A stretch of 38,357 nucleotides of DNA, from the NCBI GenBank assembly GCA_025927475.1, contig JAICLL010000046.1, positions 1-38,357 of the forward strand, written 5' to 3'. This DNA is from Pirellulales bacterium. GTDB lineage: Bacteria > Planctomycetota > Planctomycetia > Pirellulales > JAICIG01. Positions 23,897 to 32,792 of the stretch are shown here, in pieces. How positions within the stretch are numbered: the stretch's first letter is position 1; each line of letters begins with the position of its first letter. Position numbers and translations under genes: made by a program. The notes beneath the pieces are model-generated. The model was not told the DNA's origin. It searched no databases and saw only the letters and a program-made list of their open reading frames with translations.

Positions 23897-24808
23897 ATGC
23901 GTATTGTCTCTCTCTTGCCCGCTGCCACCGAAATCGCGTGCGCCCTCGGATTGCGCGAACGATTGGTGGGCGTCTCGCACGAATGCGATTTTCCGCCCGA
24001 GGCGCGACGGCTGCCCAAGGTCACCCGCTCGCTCATTCCCTCGGGCGCAGCCAGCGCCGAGATCGACGCGCTGGTGCGCGAGCGGATGGCCGACGGCGGC
24101 GCGCTCTACTCGCTCGACATGCCGCTGCTGGCCCAACTGCGGCCCGACCTGATTCTCACGCAGGCTCTTTGCGACGTCTGTGCGGTGGCCGAGGAAGAAG
24201 TGCGGCAAGCGGCCTGCACGCTGCCCGGCAACCCGCGTGTGGTGAATCTTGAGGCCAGCCGGCTGAGCGACGTGTTGGCAAGCGTGCGCCAGGTCGCCGA
24301 GGCGGCCGGCGTGCCAGAGCGCGGAACCGAGGTGGTCAAGGCGCTCGAGCAGCGAATCGGCGCTGTGTCCGAAAGGACCGCTTGCCTCAACGCGCGGCCG
24401 CGCGTGGTGGTGTTGGAATGGATCGACCCGCCGTTCTCCGCCGGACATTGGACGCCCGAATTGGTGGAACTGGCCGGAGGAATCGAAGTCGTGGGCCGCG
24501 CCGGCCTGCCCTCGCAGACCACCGCCTGGGAAACGATCATCGCCGGGCAACCGGAAGTCATGCTCATTGCCTGTTGCGGCTTTGACCTCGAGCGCACACG
24601 GCAAGACCTGCCAATCCTAAAAAGCCGGCCTGGCTGGAGCGACTTGCCGTGCGTGCGGCAGGGCCGTGTGTTCATGGTCGATGGTTCGGCTTATTTCAGC
24701 CGCCCCGGCCCGCGGCTGGTCGATAGCCTGGAGATTCTGGCCAACGCCGTTCATCCCGCCGTTCATCCATTGCCGCCGGGCTTGCCACCAGCGCAGCCGA
24801 TCGCGTAG
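23897..24808 (+). CDS. BtuF-like cobalamin/metal-chelate-binding protein without signal peptide
   Basis: 303 residues from ATG 23897 (RIVSLLPAATEIACALGLRERLVGVSHECDFP). The family is the helical-backbone metal-receptor type of periplasmic binding protein. Further blocks are LIPSGAASAEIDALV, LDMPLLAQLRPDLILTQALCDVCAV, VVNLEASRLSDVLASVRQVAEAAG, VVVLEWIDPPFSAGHWTPELVELAGGIEVVGRAGLPS, IIAGQPEVMLIACCGFDLERTRQDLPI and VFMVDGSAYFSRPGPRLVDSLEILA. It starts directly with the mature fold and has no signal peptide or lipobox, so it is probably cytosolic, as in many bacteria that carry cobalamin-binding proteins without a transporter. No permease or cobalamin riboswitch is seen nearby. Confidence 0.85.
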   Translation: MRIVSLLPAATEIACALGLRERLVGVSHECDFPPEARRLPKVTRSLIPSGAASAEIDALVRERMADGGALYSLDMPLLAQLRPDLILTQALCDVCAVAEEEVRQAACTLPGNPRVVNLEASRLSDVLASVRQVAEAAGVPERGTEVVKALEQRIGAVSERTACLNARPRVVVLEWIDPPFSAGHWTPELVELAGGIEVVGRAGLPSQTTAWETIIAGQPEVMLIACCGFDLERTRQDLPILKSRPGWSDLPCVRQGRVFMVDGSAYFSRPGPRLVDSLEILANAVHPAVHPLPPGLPPAQPIA

Positions 24809-25175
24809 CGGCCGGAACCGCCCGTGGCGTCTGTAGGGCACGGACTCTGTGCCGTTCCGACGCGGGCGGCGCGACGTCAATTCGCCCTTTACAGAGCGCG
24901 AGCCAGCCGTAGTGGTAGGGTGGGACGAGCTTGCGAGTCCCACCATTGGCGTGGCGCGAAGCCATCATGCGTGATCGGGCCCACTACGGCCTTTCATCAT
25001 TATTGTTCCGGCGATCGCGATGCCGGAGGATGGCCTTCCCAGGCCGTCCCGCCTATTACTGGACGGCCTGGGAAGGCCATCCTCCAGCCATATCTTGCCG
25101 CATAACACCGGTATAACAGTCAGGTGGCCGCAAGAGCAAGTTTTTAACGGCCCAGACTCTGCCCCAGCCACCGGG
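24809..25175. other. Intergenic region with three short palindromic repeats
   Basis: No gene is supported in these 367 bases. It contains GGCAC-N7-GTGCC at 24837-24853, GGTGGGAC-N10-GTCCCACC at 24919-24944, and the long hairpin at 25025-25085. Each is the kind of dyad that recurs between planctomycete genes. The second could be a terminator for either strand. A stretch of ordinary-looking sequence separates them. Confidence 0.6.
25025..25085. repeat. Perfect 25-bp inverted repeat, REP-like hairpin
   Basis: The arm 25025-25049 is exactly complementary to 25061-25085, with an 11-base loop. The arm begins GGAGGATGGCC and ends GGCCGTCC. Such large GC-rich perfect hairpins between genes are typical of mobile REP-type elements, and a RAYT-type transposase remnant lies at the end of this window. 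Confidence 0.8.
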
Positions 25176-26027
25176 TTATTGCCGAACTTGACCGTCAAAC
25201 CGTCGCCCGACAACCCGTTCCGCGCACCGCTGCAAATAATCGATGCTCTCGCGGGCCAGCCGCTCGGGGCCGGGCGTGTAATCGAACACCTCCACCGAAA
25301 CCCAGCCGCGATAATCAATTTCGCCCAGCGCGGTCAGAATCGGCAAAAAGTCGAGCTCGCCCATGCCCGGTCCTTGGCGGTTCGGGTCGTTGGCGTGGAA
25401 GTGAACCAGCCAAGGGGCGCAGCGGCGAATGATTTCGGCGATCGGCGTCGATTCGCTCGACATCGCTTTGCAGTCGAGATGCAGCCGGCACCGCGGGGAG
25501 CCGATCATCTCGACCAGCCGCACACCGTCGGCGGCCGTCAGCAGAAAATTTCCCTCGGCCGGCGCCAACGGCTCGATCGCCAGCGTGACCTCCAGTTCTT
25601 CGAGGACGGGCATGGCCGCCTGAAACACTTCGGCAGCGTATTGCATGCCTTGCTCGTAGCTGACGCCGGGCAGCAGATTCCGCTGCATCGGCGAGCCAAA
25701 CACCATGAGCGATCCGCCCAGTTCGCGGCAGAGGCGGGCCAGCTCGGCCACATAGTCGCTGGTTGACCGGCGGACGGCGGCCTCGGGGCTGGTGACGTAA
25801 AATCCCTCGGTTTTGGCCAGCAGCCAATGCAATCCGATGACGCTCAGACCGGCTTCTTCCGCCTGCCGCCGCACTTCGGCCCTTCGCGCCGACGAGATCT
25901 GCCGCGCGTCGGGATGGATGGTAAATGGCGCAATTTCAATGCCCGTATACCCGCACTCACGCGCAAACGCAAAGCCCTTTTCCAAGGGCCAATCGACGAA
26001 GGTCTCGTTGCAGATGGCGAATTTCAT
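25176..26027 (-). CDS. Sugar phosphate isomerase/epimerase-like TIM barrel
   Basis: 283 residues, the usual length for the xylose isomerase-like/AP endonuclease 2 superfamily. The start FAICNETFVDWPLEKGFAFARECGYTGIEIAPFTI, GLSVIGLHWLLAKTEGFYV, GSLMVFGSPMQRNLLPGVS, LAIEPLAPAEGNFLLTAADGVRLVEMI, LHLDCKAMSSE, LVHFHANDPNRQGPGMGELDF and YRGWVSVEVFDYTPGPERLARESIDYL are typical. The conserved acid/His metal ligands (E, D, H, E) of sugar isomerases are present in IEP, HLD, HFH and SVEVFD. The substrate is unknown. No signal peptide. The gene is read towards the repeat cluster at 24809-25175. Confidence 0.85.
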   Translation of the reverse strand: MKFAICNETFVDWPLEKGFAFARECGYTGIEIAPFTIHPDARQISSARRAEVRRQAEEAGLSVIGLHWLLAKTEGFYVTSPEAAVRRSTSDYVAELARLCRELGGSLMVFGSPMQRNLLPGVSYEQGMQYAAEVFQAAMPVLEELEVTLAIEPLAPAEGNFLLTAADGVRLVEMIGSPRCRLHLDCKAMSSESTPIAEIIRRCAPWLVHFHANDPNRQGPGMGELDFLPILTALGEIDYRGWVSVEVFDYTPGPERLARESIDYLQRCAERVVGRRFDGQVRQ

Positions 26028-26098
26028 CGAGTCCTCGAACTGTAGTGCTCTGCCCGGCGTTCAATTTCTCCCGCTGGCGTGCGGAAAACAAGGCCCTT

Positions 26099-26797
26099 CT
26101 AGTTTTCGCTGAAGTCGGGAGGGAACTTTGCGTTCGCCTGCCCCGACTCCGATTGGCTTTGCATCGCTTCCAACAGCCGCCCCGCCCGGCGGTCGACGTT
26201 CGTTTCGCGCAGCAGTTGCTCTTTGGTCTCCAGATCGAGCTTGAGCGTGAATGCCAAGATGTCGGTAAGCATGCCCAGCGGCACGTCGTTGGCCAAAACT
26301 TCGTCGAGTTGCTGGTGCAACTCTTGTACGTTGGGCATCAGGTGGCGGAAATGGTCGATCAAACGCCGCTGCAAATCGGGCCGACGCCCGGCCGACTCGG
26401 CTGGATAAGAATCGTCGAGCACCAACACGTCCGCTTCGCGGAACGATCGCTCGGGCGGCAGTTCGCGCACCACTCCCAACCGCCGCAGGCCGACCAGCAG
26501 CAGATTCGAGCAGCCATCGGCCAACGCCTGATGGGTCACCACGCGGCACAAGCAGGCCACCGGGTGGATCGGCGGACGCTCTTCGTAGTCGGCTTCCCAG
26601 CCGGGCTTGAGCACCGCCATGGCAATCAACCGATCGCCGGCCAGCGCATCGGCCAGCAAATCGCGGTAGCGCGGCTCAAACACGTGCAGCGGCTGTAATA
26701 CATGCGGAAACATCACCAGGTTCGGCAGCGGAAACAGCCGCGCCCGGCCCGAAAAATTATCAGGCCGAAAAACAAAATCGTCGGGCAGCCCGCTCAT
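26099..26797 (-). CDS. LON peptidase N-terminal-domain-like protein
   Basis: 232 residues. RARLFPLPNLVMFPHVLQPLHVFEPRYRDLLADAL and DRLIAMAVLKPGWEADYEERPPIHPVACLCRVVTHQALADGCSNLLLVGLRRLGV form the LON substrate-binding (PUA-like) domain at about residues 18-130. The rest is helical (DLQRRLIDHFRHLMPNVQELHQQLDEVL and LDLETKEQLLRETNVDRRAGRLLEAM). It has no ATPase or Ser-Lys protease domain, so it is a stand-alone LON-domain protein, of the kind thought to bind substrates. Its ATG overlaps the DUF309 gene's stop (26794-26797), indicating translational coupling, and the two probably form one transcript. Confidence 0.9.
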   Translation of the reverse strand: MSGLPDDFVFRPDNFSGRARLFPLPNLVMFPHVLQPLHVFEPRYRDLLADALAGDRLIAMAVLKPGWEADYEERPPIHPVACLCRVVTHQALADGCSNLLLVGLRRLGVVRELPPERSFREADVLVLDDSYPAESAGRRPDLQRRLIDHFRHLMPNVQELHQQLDEVLANDVPLGMLTDILAFTLKLDLETKEQLLRETNVDRRAGRLLEAMQSQSESGQANAKFPPDFSEN

Positions 26798-27216
26798 GGA
26801 TGCGACGCTTCCGGGCTAGACGTTGGCGACGCCGGTGGATCGAGGTGGATCTCGGGGATCAAATCGGGCGTGATCTCGATCTGCGGAAACTCCTCTTGGC
26901 TGGCGATGACTTCGCCAAAGCAGGCTTCCATCTGCGACAGAAAGCGGTCGAGATCGATGCCCATGTGCTTGGGGCGATAAGGCTCGAGATATCCGCGACT
27001 GCCGTAGTAGAGCTTTTTGGCTCCGCGAATGTTGCCGTTGCCAAAATGATGCAACGCCACCGCGGCCTGAATCAGCCCTTGCAGAAACTTGCGCGACGGG
27101 CCGAAGTGCTCCGTCCACAGTTCTTCCCAGGCTTCGTGGCTCTCAAAAAAGTCGCACTTGTTAAAGTGCTCGACGCCCTCGAGAAAGTGCGGATCGTAGT
27201 CGGTGGCTTCGTTCAT
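26794..27216 (-). CDS. DUF309-family protein
   Basis: 140 residues. The conserved core DPHFLEGVEHFNKCDFFESHEAWEELWTEHFGPSRKFLQGLIQAAVALHHFGNGNIRGAKKLYYGSRGYLE is the DUF309 signature (H-E-x-W-E.xW...K...QGLIQ.A.a.hH...gN..GA..L). These are all-alpha proteins with a likely metal or small-ligand site; function is unassigned. The C-terminal part is acidic, with FPQIEITPDLIPEI. It is coupled to the LON-domain gene. Its start faces the 22-bp hairpin repeat (27307-27358) and the YheT-type gene, which is read away from it. Confidence 0.92.
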   Translation of the reverse strand: MNEATDYDPHFLEGVEHFNKCDFFESHEAWEELWTEHFGPSRKFLQGLIQAAVALHHFGNGNIRGAKKLYYGSRGYLEPYRPKHMGIDLDRFLSQMEACFGEVIASQEEFPQIEITPDLIPEIHLDPPASPTSSPEASHP

Positions 27217-27306
27217 GATCTTGCCATTCTATTCGCGCGGCCCGGCGAGGGCTATGATGAAGAAACGGACTAACTAGCCGTGCGCGACTAGCGGACGAGC
27301 CCCAAA

Positions 27307-27358
27307 GTCGCCTTTCGCTCCGCGAAAGTAGCGCTCCTTTCGCGGAGCGAAAGGCGAC
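27307..27358. repeat. Perfect 22-bp inverted repeat in the divergent region
   Basis: 27307-27328 (GTCGCCTTTCGC...) is exactly complementary to 27337-27358 (...GCGAAAGGCGAC), with an 8-base loop. It lies 38 bases before the YheT-type ATG, so it will sit in or beside that gene's leader. It does not resemble the hairpin at 25025-25085 in sequence. Confidence 0.8.
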
Positions 27359-27396
27359 AATGCAGCGCCCGGTACTCGCGCACAGCTACATGAGCC

Positions 27397-28443
27397 ATGA
27401 TTGCCGATGTGCTTCGACATTTCCGACCCCATCCGCTGCTGCGCGGCGGGCACGCACAGACGCTGGCCGGCGCGTATCTGCCGGGGCCGCGATTTGCTTA
27501 TGCTGCGCGGCAGCACGTGGTCAGTTTGCCCGACGGCGATCAGATTGTGCTGCACGACGACCTGCCGCAGGGGTGGCAACCGGGCGGCCGGGCGGCATTG
27601 CTGATCCACGGACTGGGCGGCTGCCACCTGAGTCCGTATATGCAGCGCATCGCCGCCAAGCTGCAGCGGCGCGGCGTGCGCTCGTTTCGGATGGATCTGC
27701 GCGGCTGCGGCGCCGGCATCACGCTGGCCCGCTTGCCGTATCACAGCGGCCGTTCGGAAGATGCCGCGGCGGCGCTGGAAACCATTGCGGTGCTTTGCCC
27801 AGGTTCGCCGGTGGCCCTGGTGGGGTTTTCGCTGGGTGGCAATATCGCATTAAAACTGCTGGGCGAGCTGACCGACCAGCCTTGCGGCCATCTAGACCGC
27901 GCGGTGGCAGTTTGCCCGCCGGCGGATTTGACCGCCGCCATCGAACACATCAGCCGCCCGAGAAATCGCCTTTACGAGCGTCACTTTTTGCGGCGGCTCA
28001 TCGGGCAGGTTCGGCACCGACGCAACCTGTTGCCCGACTTGCCGGGAACCGACTGGCCCCAGACTCCGCGGCGGCTCTGGGAGTTTGACGATGTCTACAC
28101 GGCGCCGGTATCAGGATTTGGCCGAGCCGACGAGTATTACCGGCGGGCCAGCTCGCTGCCCCTCCGTCAAGGTATTCGCCGACCGGCACTGGTGATTGCC
28201 TCGCGAGACGATCCGCTCGTGCCCGTGAACTCGCTGGAGCCGCTGGCCGATTGTCCGGCGGCGCAGCTTGAAATTGTGGACAGCGGGGGGCATTTGGGTT
28301 TTGTGGGCCGCCGCCAGGGAGCCGACCGCCGCTGGCTCGACTGGCGAATCGTAGAATGGGTGGCCGATGAAGGAGTGTCCGGCCCGGCGCCGGGGGGGTC
28401 GGGTAATGTAACGGTGGGGCCGATCGCGGTTACTGTCACCTAA
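27397..28443 (+). CDS. YheT-type alpha/beta hydrolase
   Basis: 348 residues. HFRPHPLLRGGHAQTLAGAYLP is the typical N-terminal motif of the YheT/AB-hydrolase 4-type family. Next come LLIHGLGGCHLSPYMQRIAAKLQRRGVRSFRMDLRGCG and the nucleophile elbow VGFSLGGN with Ser145. After these are PPADLTAAIEHISRPRNRLYERHFLRRL, IASRDDPLVPVNSL (acid Asp) and IVDSGGHLGFVGRR (His). The catalytic triad therefore looks complete. Members are esterase-like proteins whose physiological substrate is not clear. No signal peptide. The stop is followed by an unrelated gene on the same strand after about 90 bases. Confidence 0.9.
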   Translation: MIADVLRHFRPHPLLRGGHAQTLAGAYLPGPRFAYAARQHVVSLPDGDQIVLHDDLPQGWQPGGRAALLIHGLGGCHLSPYMQRIAAKLQRRGVRSFRMDLRGCGAGITLARLPYHSGRSEDAAAALETIAVLCPGSPVALVGFSLGGNIALKLLGELTDQPCGHLDRAVAVCPPADLTAAIEHISRPRNRLYERHFLRRLIGQVRHRRNLLPDLPGTDWPQTPRRLWEFDDVYTAPVSGFGRADEYYRRASSLPLRQGIRRPALVIASRDDPLVPVNSLEPLADCPAAQLEIVDSGGHLGFVGRRQGADRRWLDWRIVEWVADEGVSGPAPGGSGNVTVGPIAVTVT

Positions 28444-28535
28444 GCCGGGCGGCATTGACCCGGTTTTCCGCCGGACCGTAAAATCAGGGCTAACTCAAAG
28501 CCGGCAAAGACTTATCGAATAAAGGACGCAAGCCG

Positions 28536-31136
28536 ATGCGCGAATTTCGGACCATCCTGGCCGTGGCGGCCTGCGCCGCTGCCCTATCGCTATTGCCGGC
28601 CCAAGCATGGGCACAGGCTGGCTTCTTGGGTTTGGACCTGGGCGGCGGAACGTCGGCGCCGGCGGATGACCCGGTGAGCGTCGAGGCGGTGTTCACCGCC
28701 GAACCCGATGGCCGCACGGGCACGCTTTACATCACGGCAACGATGGCCGACGGATGGCATATTTACTCGATTACGCAGGCGCCCGGCGGGCCGATCCGCA
28801 CGAATCTCAAACTCGACCACAGCGACCGCTTCCGTCTGGCCGGCGACTTTAAGGCTGATCCCGCGCCGCGGAAGCATGTCGATGATCAGGCGTTTCCCGG
28901 CTTGACGCTCGAAGAACATGAGGGTGCCGTCACGTGGGCCGCGCCGCTCAAATTTGCCGCGGATGTCGATCCGCAGACGCTCAAAATCGCCGGCAAGGTC
29001 TACGTGCAGTCGTGCAATGCCGAGAATTGCAATCCGCCCAAGAACTATTCCTTTTCAGCCGCCTATGCTCAAGAAAAGCCCGCCTCGTCGGGTCGATCGG
29101 CGCTTGCCGCCGCGGATGCGGCTGACGACGCGCCGGCTGGCGAATTCCAAGGTCAGGATGTCAAGTTTCATGGCTCGGTTTCGCCGAAAGTCGCCACGCC
29201 GGGCGGCAGAGTGCAACTGTCGATCACCGCCGAACCGGCGGAAGGCTGGCACATCTATGCCTTACGCGATAAACCCGCCACGTCGGGCTCGAAGCCCACG
29301 TTGCTAATCTTGACGCAGACATCTGGACTGACCAGGGGGCCGGCGGTGGCGAGCGATCGTCCGATACAAGGCCCCGCGGTGGCGAGCGATCGTCCGACAG
29401 GCGAGCCGGCCAACCAGCTCGGCTATCACGATGGCAAGGTCACGTGGACGGTGGAACTCAAGGTGCCGCGCGATGCCAAGACCGACCTGATCGAGATCGA
29501 GGGATTGCTGGCCTACCAGGTCTGCAACGCCAAGCTATGCAATCAACCCGCCGCCTTGGCTTTTTCGGGCAAGCTGGCCATTGGCCCCAACGGCGTCAGC
29601 GGAGCAACGCCGCTGGAGATCACCGGGAAACGTAAATACCGCGAAGTGGAAGACGTTGTCAGAAAGCCGAATAGTGCGGCCAATAGTGCCTTGGGCGGAA
29701 AGCCAAGTGATGGCTCTTCCAACGGTGGTGGTGGCATTTTTGACGGCGGTGATTTTCAGCCCGTCGGGGTCGCGGGCGAAACAAATTCGCTGGCGTACTG
29801 GGTGGGCATGGGATTCCTCGTTGGCTTGATCCTCAACGTCATGCCGTGCGTCCTGCCTGTCATCGGTCTCAAGATCCTGTCATTCGTCGAACAGAGTGGG
29901 CACAATCGCGGCCGCGCATTTTTGCTGAACGTCTGGTATTCGCTAGGAATTCTGGCGGTGTTCATGGTGCTGGCCACGCTGCCAGTCATCGCTCGGCTCT
30001 GGTTCAACACACATTTCGCCTGGGGCCAGCAGTTTGCCTACGAGCCGTTCAGGATCGCATTGACTGCCATTGTCTTTGTCATGGCGCTCAGCTTTTTGGG
30101 GGTGTGGGAAATTCCGATACCTGGCTTTGTCGGCGGAAACAAGGCAGGTGAGCTAGCGGCCAAAGAGGGCTTCGCAGGCGCGTTTTCCAAAGGCATCATC
30201 ACGACGATTCTTGCTACGCCCTGCGGCGGGCCCATGCTTGTACCTGTGCTGGGATATACCGTTACTCAACCCATAGTGGTTACGTACCTGATGTTCGCCA
30301 GCCTGGGGCTGGGAATGGCTAGCCCGTATCTGTTAATCGGGGCTTTCCCGAGCTTATTCCGCTTTCTGCCAAAGCCGGGCGCGTGGATGGACACATTTAA
30401 GGAGATCATGGGCTTTGTGCTGTTGGCAACGGTGGTGTTGCTCATGAGCTTCATTCGTTGGCCGCTAATGGTGCCGACGTTCGGTTTTCTGGTAGCTTTG
30501 TGGGCCGCGTGCTGGTGGATTGGCCGAACGCCGCTTTACGCTGAGTTTCCGGCCAAGGCCCGCGCGTGGGCGGCAGCCGTTGTGTTTGCATCAGTAATGG
30601 GCCTGGTGACATTCCGCTTCCTCGGTCACGAGATGGAGGCGCAATTCACGGAATATGTTTCGGGCATCGCCGGGCTGGACCCGCCGCAGGCGCGCCAGAA
30701 TGAGGATGCGCCTTCGCCGGAAGAAGTGCCTGGCGATCGCTTGCCGTGGCGCCGGTTTTCGCGGAATGAATTGATACGCCTGACAGCGGAAGGCAAGACG
30801 GTGATGGTCGACTTCACCGCGCGGTGGTGCCTGACTTGCAAAGCGCTCGAGGCAACGGTGTTAAATACACATGACACGAAGGAACTGGTTGCGAAAAACG
30901 CGATCGTTCCCATGATCGCCGATATGAGCGAGTGGCCCGAGGAAGAAGGCGATCTCTTACAGAAATTGACTCGTGGCAGCTCGATACCCGTATTAGCGAT
31001 TTTCCCCGCCGCGCGGCCCAACCAGCCGATTGTGCTGAGTGGCTTATACACCCAGGCCACACTCTTTGAAAAACTCAAAGAGGCGGGCGCGTCCAAGGAC
31101 GCGCAGGCCGCCGGTGGTCTGACCGCGATGAAGTAG
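28536..31136 (+). CDS. DsbD-type thiol:disulfide interchange protein with duplicated N-terminal domain
   Basis: 866 residues, about 300 longer than E. coli DsbD. A signal peptide (to about residue 28) is followed by two copies of the periplasmic alpha domain, each with a Cys pair: SCNAENCNPP (first Cys at 160) and VCNAKLCNQP (at 330). The membrane core (about 420-700) holds the two reactive Cys motifs MPCVLPVIGLK (438) and ATPCGGPM (563). A C-terminal thioredoxin domain has RWCLTCK (765). DsbD passes electrons from cytoplasmic thioredoxin through the membrane to periplasmic partners. Both N-terminal pairs are C-x4-C, one shorter than E. coli's C-x5-C. A 33-bp tandem duplication (29337-29402) lies inside the second copy. 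It converges on purM with only six bases between stops. Confidence 0.92.
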   Translation: MREFRTILAVAACAAALSLLPAQAWAQAGFLGLDLGGGTSAPADDPVSVEAVFTAEPDGRTGTLYITATMADGWHIYSITQAPGGPIRTNLKLDHSDRFRLAGDFKADPAPRKHVDDQAFPGLTLEEHEGAVTWAAPLKFAADVDPQTLKIAGKVYVQSCNAENCNPPKNYSFSAAYAQEKPASSGRSALAAADAADDAPAGEFQGQDVKFHGSVSPKVATPGGRVQLSITAEPAEGWHIYALRDKPATSGSKPTLLILTQTSGLTRGPAVASDRPIQGPAVASDRPTGEPANQLGYHDGKVTWTVELKVPRDAKTDLIEIEGLLAYQVCNAKLCNQPAALAFSGKLAIGPNGVSGATPLEITGKRKYREVEDVVRKPNSAANSALGGKPSDGSSNGGGGIFDGGDFQPVGVAGETNSLAYWVGMGFLVGLILNVMPCVLPVIGLKILSFVEQSGHNRGRAFLLNVWYSLGILAVFMVLATLPVIARLWFNTHFAWGQQFAYEPFRIALTAIVFVMALSFLGVWEIPIPGFVGGNKAGELAAKEGFAGAFSKGIITTILATPCGGPMLVPVLGYTVTQPIVVTYLMFASLGLGMASPYLLIGAFPSLFRFLPKPGAWMDTFKEIMGFVLLATVVLLMSFIRWPLMVPTFGFLVALWAACWWIGRTPLYAEFPAKARAWAAAVVFASVMGLVTFRFLGHEMEAQFTEYVSGIAGLDPPQARQNEDAPSPEEVPGDRLPWRRFSRNELIRLTAEGKTVMVDFTARWCLTCKALEATVLNTHDTKELVAKNAIVPMIADMSEWPEEEGDLLQKLTRGSSIPVLAIFPAARPNQPIVLSGLYTQATLFEKLKEAGASKDAQAAGGLTAMK
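29337..29402 (+). repeat. In-frame 33-bp tandem duplication inside the DsbD-type gene
   Basis: Two units (29337-29369 and 29370-29402) both encode GPAVASDRP followed by a variable pair. They share a 22-base identical core (29343-29364 and 29376-29397). The unit lies in a loop region between the strands of the second alpha domain. Confidence 0.7.
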
Positions 31137-31142
31137 GCGCGA

Positions 31143-32204
31143 CTAGCCCCAGCGCACTTGCCGCGGGCCGGCGGCCATTTGCCCAATGTGCCATGATTCC
31201 AGCCCGCAATCGGCCAGTTGGTGGCGGATGCTGTCGGCATAATAAGGACTGACCATCAACACCAGGCCAAGGCCCATGTTGAACACGCGGTCCATTTCTG
31301 CGTCGTCGATTTCGCCGAGCCGCTTCAGCCAGGTGAAGACCGGCGGCACGCGCCAACTGCCGCGCTCGACGACCGCCTCGACGCCCTCCGGCAAGATCCG
31401 CTCCAGGTTTTCGTGCAATCCGCCGCCGGTGATGTGGGCGATGCCGTGCACCACTCCTTTCACCTTATACGTGCTTTGCACGCGCCGCAGGGCGCGGACA
31501 TAAATCCGCGTCGGCGTCAGCAACTCCTGGCCCACGGTGCGGCCCAGTTCATCGACCAGCGTGTCCGCCGACAGGCCGGCGATGTCGAACGCCACTTTGC
31601 GGGCCAGGCTGTAACCATTGGAATGCAGCCCGCTGGAGGCCACGCCGAGAATCGCGTCGCCCGCCGCGATCGCTTGCCCGTCGATCACGCGCCGCCGCTC
31701 GACCACGCCCACGCAGAAGCCGGCCAGATCGTAGTCGCCGCGGGCATACAGATCGGGCATGATGGCCGTCTCGCCGCCCAGCAGCGCGCAGTCGCTTTCG
31801 ACGCAGCCGGCCGAGATGCCTTCGACAATCTGCTCCAGCAGCGCGGGATCGTCGTGCGACATGGCCACATAGTCGAGAAAAAACAGCGGCTCGGCCCCGC
31901 AGCAGAGGGCGTCGTTGACGCTCATGGCCACCAGGTCGATGCCCACGGTGTTGTGCACGCCCGCCATCTGGGCGACTTTGAGCTTGGTGCCCACGCCGTC
32001 GGTGCAGGAGACGAGCACCGGATCGACATAGTTTCGGGCAAACAGCGGGCTGGCAAAATCGAGCTGAAACAGCCCGGCAAATCCGCCCTCCAACGGCAAC
32101 ACGCGGGGGCTATGGGTCCGCTTGAGCAACCGCGGCAGGCGGGCCATGCTCTGGCGATACACGTCGAGATCGACGCCCGCGTCTTTATACGTCGCTTTGG
32201 CCAC
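31143..32204 (-). CDS. purM: Phosphoribosylformylglycinamidine cyclo-ligase (AIR synthetase)
   Basis: 353 residues, a normal length. It closes FGAM to AIR with ATP in de novo purine synthesis. Blocks: [31 protein letters not shown] (N-terminus with the YKDAGVD motif), [107 protein letters not shown] and [21 protein letters not shown]. The start at 32204 fits the family, and no other is needed. It is read convergently with the DsbD-type gene, and the region upstream (32205-32361) contains no other gene. Confidence 0.97.
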   Translation of the reverse strand: MAKATYKDAGVDLDVYRQSMARLPRLLKRTHSPRVLPLEGGFAGLFQLDFASPLFARNYVDPVLVSCTDGVGTKLKVAQMAGVHNTVGIDLVAMSVNDALCCGAEPLFFLDYVAMSHDDPALLEQIVEGISAGCVESDCALLGGETAIMPDLYARGDYDLAGFCVGVVERRRVIDGQAIAAGDAILGVASSGLHSNGYSLARKVAFDIAGLSADTLVDELGRTVGQELLTPTRIYVRALRRVQSTYKVKGVVHGIAHITGGGLHENLERILPEGVEAVVERGSWRVPPVFTWLKRLGEIDDAEMDRVFNMGLGLVLMVSPYYADSIRHQLADCGLESWHIGQMAAGPRQVRWG

Positions 32205-32361
32205 GGTGGTTTCTGAGGTCTCGTCGGGAGGCGCGGAAAGAGTAGGATTTTAGAGCAGACGCCGCCGTACTGGTAGTCCCGGCGCTGGTGGCCCGCGGAG
32301 ATCAGGAGATTTAACAGCCACCGCTTACAAGGCGCTGAGTCGCCTCGCTTATCATAATAAT

Positions 32362-32784
32362 TCAGATTGCGCGTCGCAGCCAAAACGAGTCGGCATTACC
32401 CCCAAACTCAAACATGCGAAGAAATGGCAAACCGACGAGCCCCTCAAAGTCGGGGTGGCTCTTTTTGGTGGCGCTCGCCAGGGCGTCACTGGCGTAACCA
32501 ACGACTTTATGATCGATTTCGAATTCCGGCATGAAGAGTCGAAGCCAGCGGCCTTCGAGCAAACCAAAATTGCTGTTCACGCTGGGCGCGGCTCGTCGCT
32601 TAAGCCGACCGATCGTCGCCGGGCTGAGAACGATCGCGAAGGGATTGCCTGTGTCCGCCAACAACGTCACGTCAATTCGGTTGCCATTCGCGGCCATCAA
32701 ACCAACGCGCACCAGCGGCCGATCGGGTGACCCTTGATACGCGTTTCGCTGCTCGAACGATCCAGTCACTTCATTCGCGGTCAC
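32362..32784 (-). CDS. Retropepsin-like aspartic protease family protein
   Basis: 140 residues, the size of a single-lobe aspartic protease. VTLLADTGNPFAIVLSP has the DTG-type active-site loop with Asp44 (N-P instead of S/A after G). The late strand GLVGLPFLRMFEFGGN corresponds to the GL.GL.FL hydrophobic-Gly motif. Single-lobe proteins act as dimers. No signal peptide is visible, so the protein is probably cytosolic. Whether it cleaves peptides is unknown. It follows the 32793-33038 gene by eight bases and is surely in the same transcript. Confidence 0.75.
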   Translation of the reverse strand: MTANEVTGSFEQRNAYQGSPDRPLVRVGLMAANGNRIDVTLLADTGNPFAIVLSPATIGRLKRRAAPSVNSNFGLLEGRWLRLFMPEFEIDHKVVGYASDALASATKKSHPDFEGLVGLPFLRMFEFGGNADSFWLRRAI

Positions 32785-32792
32785 GAGTCACT

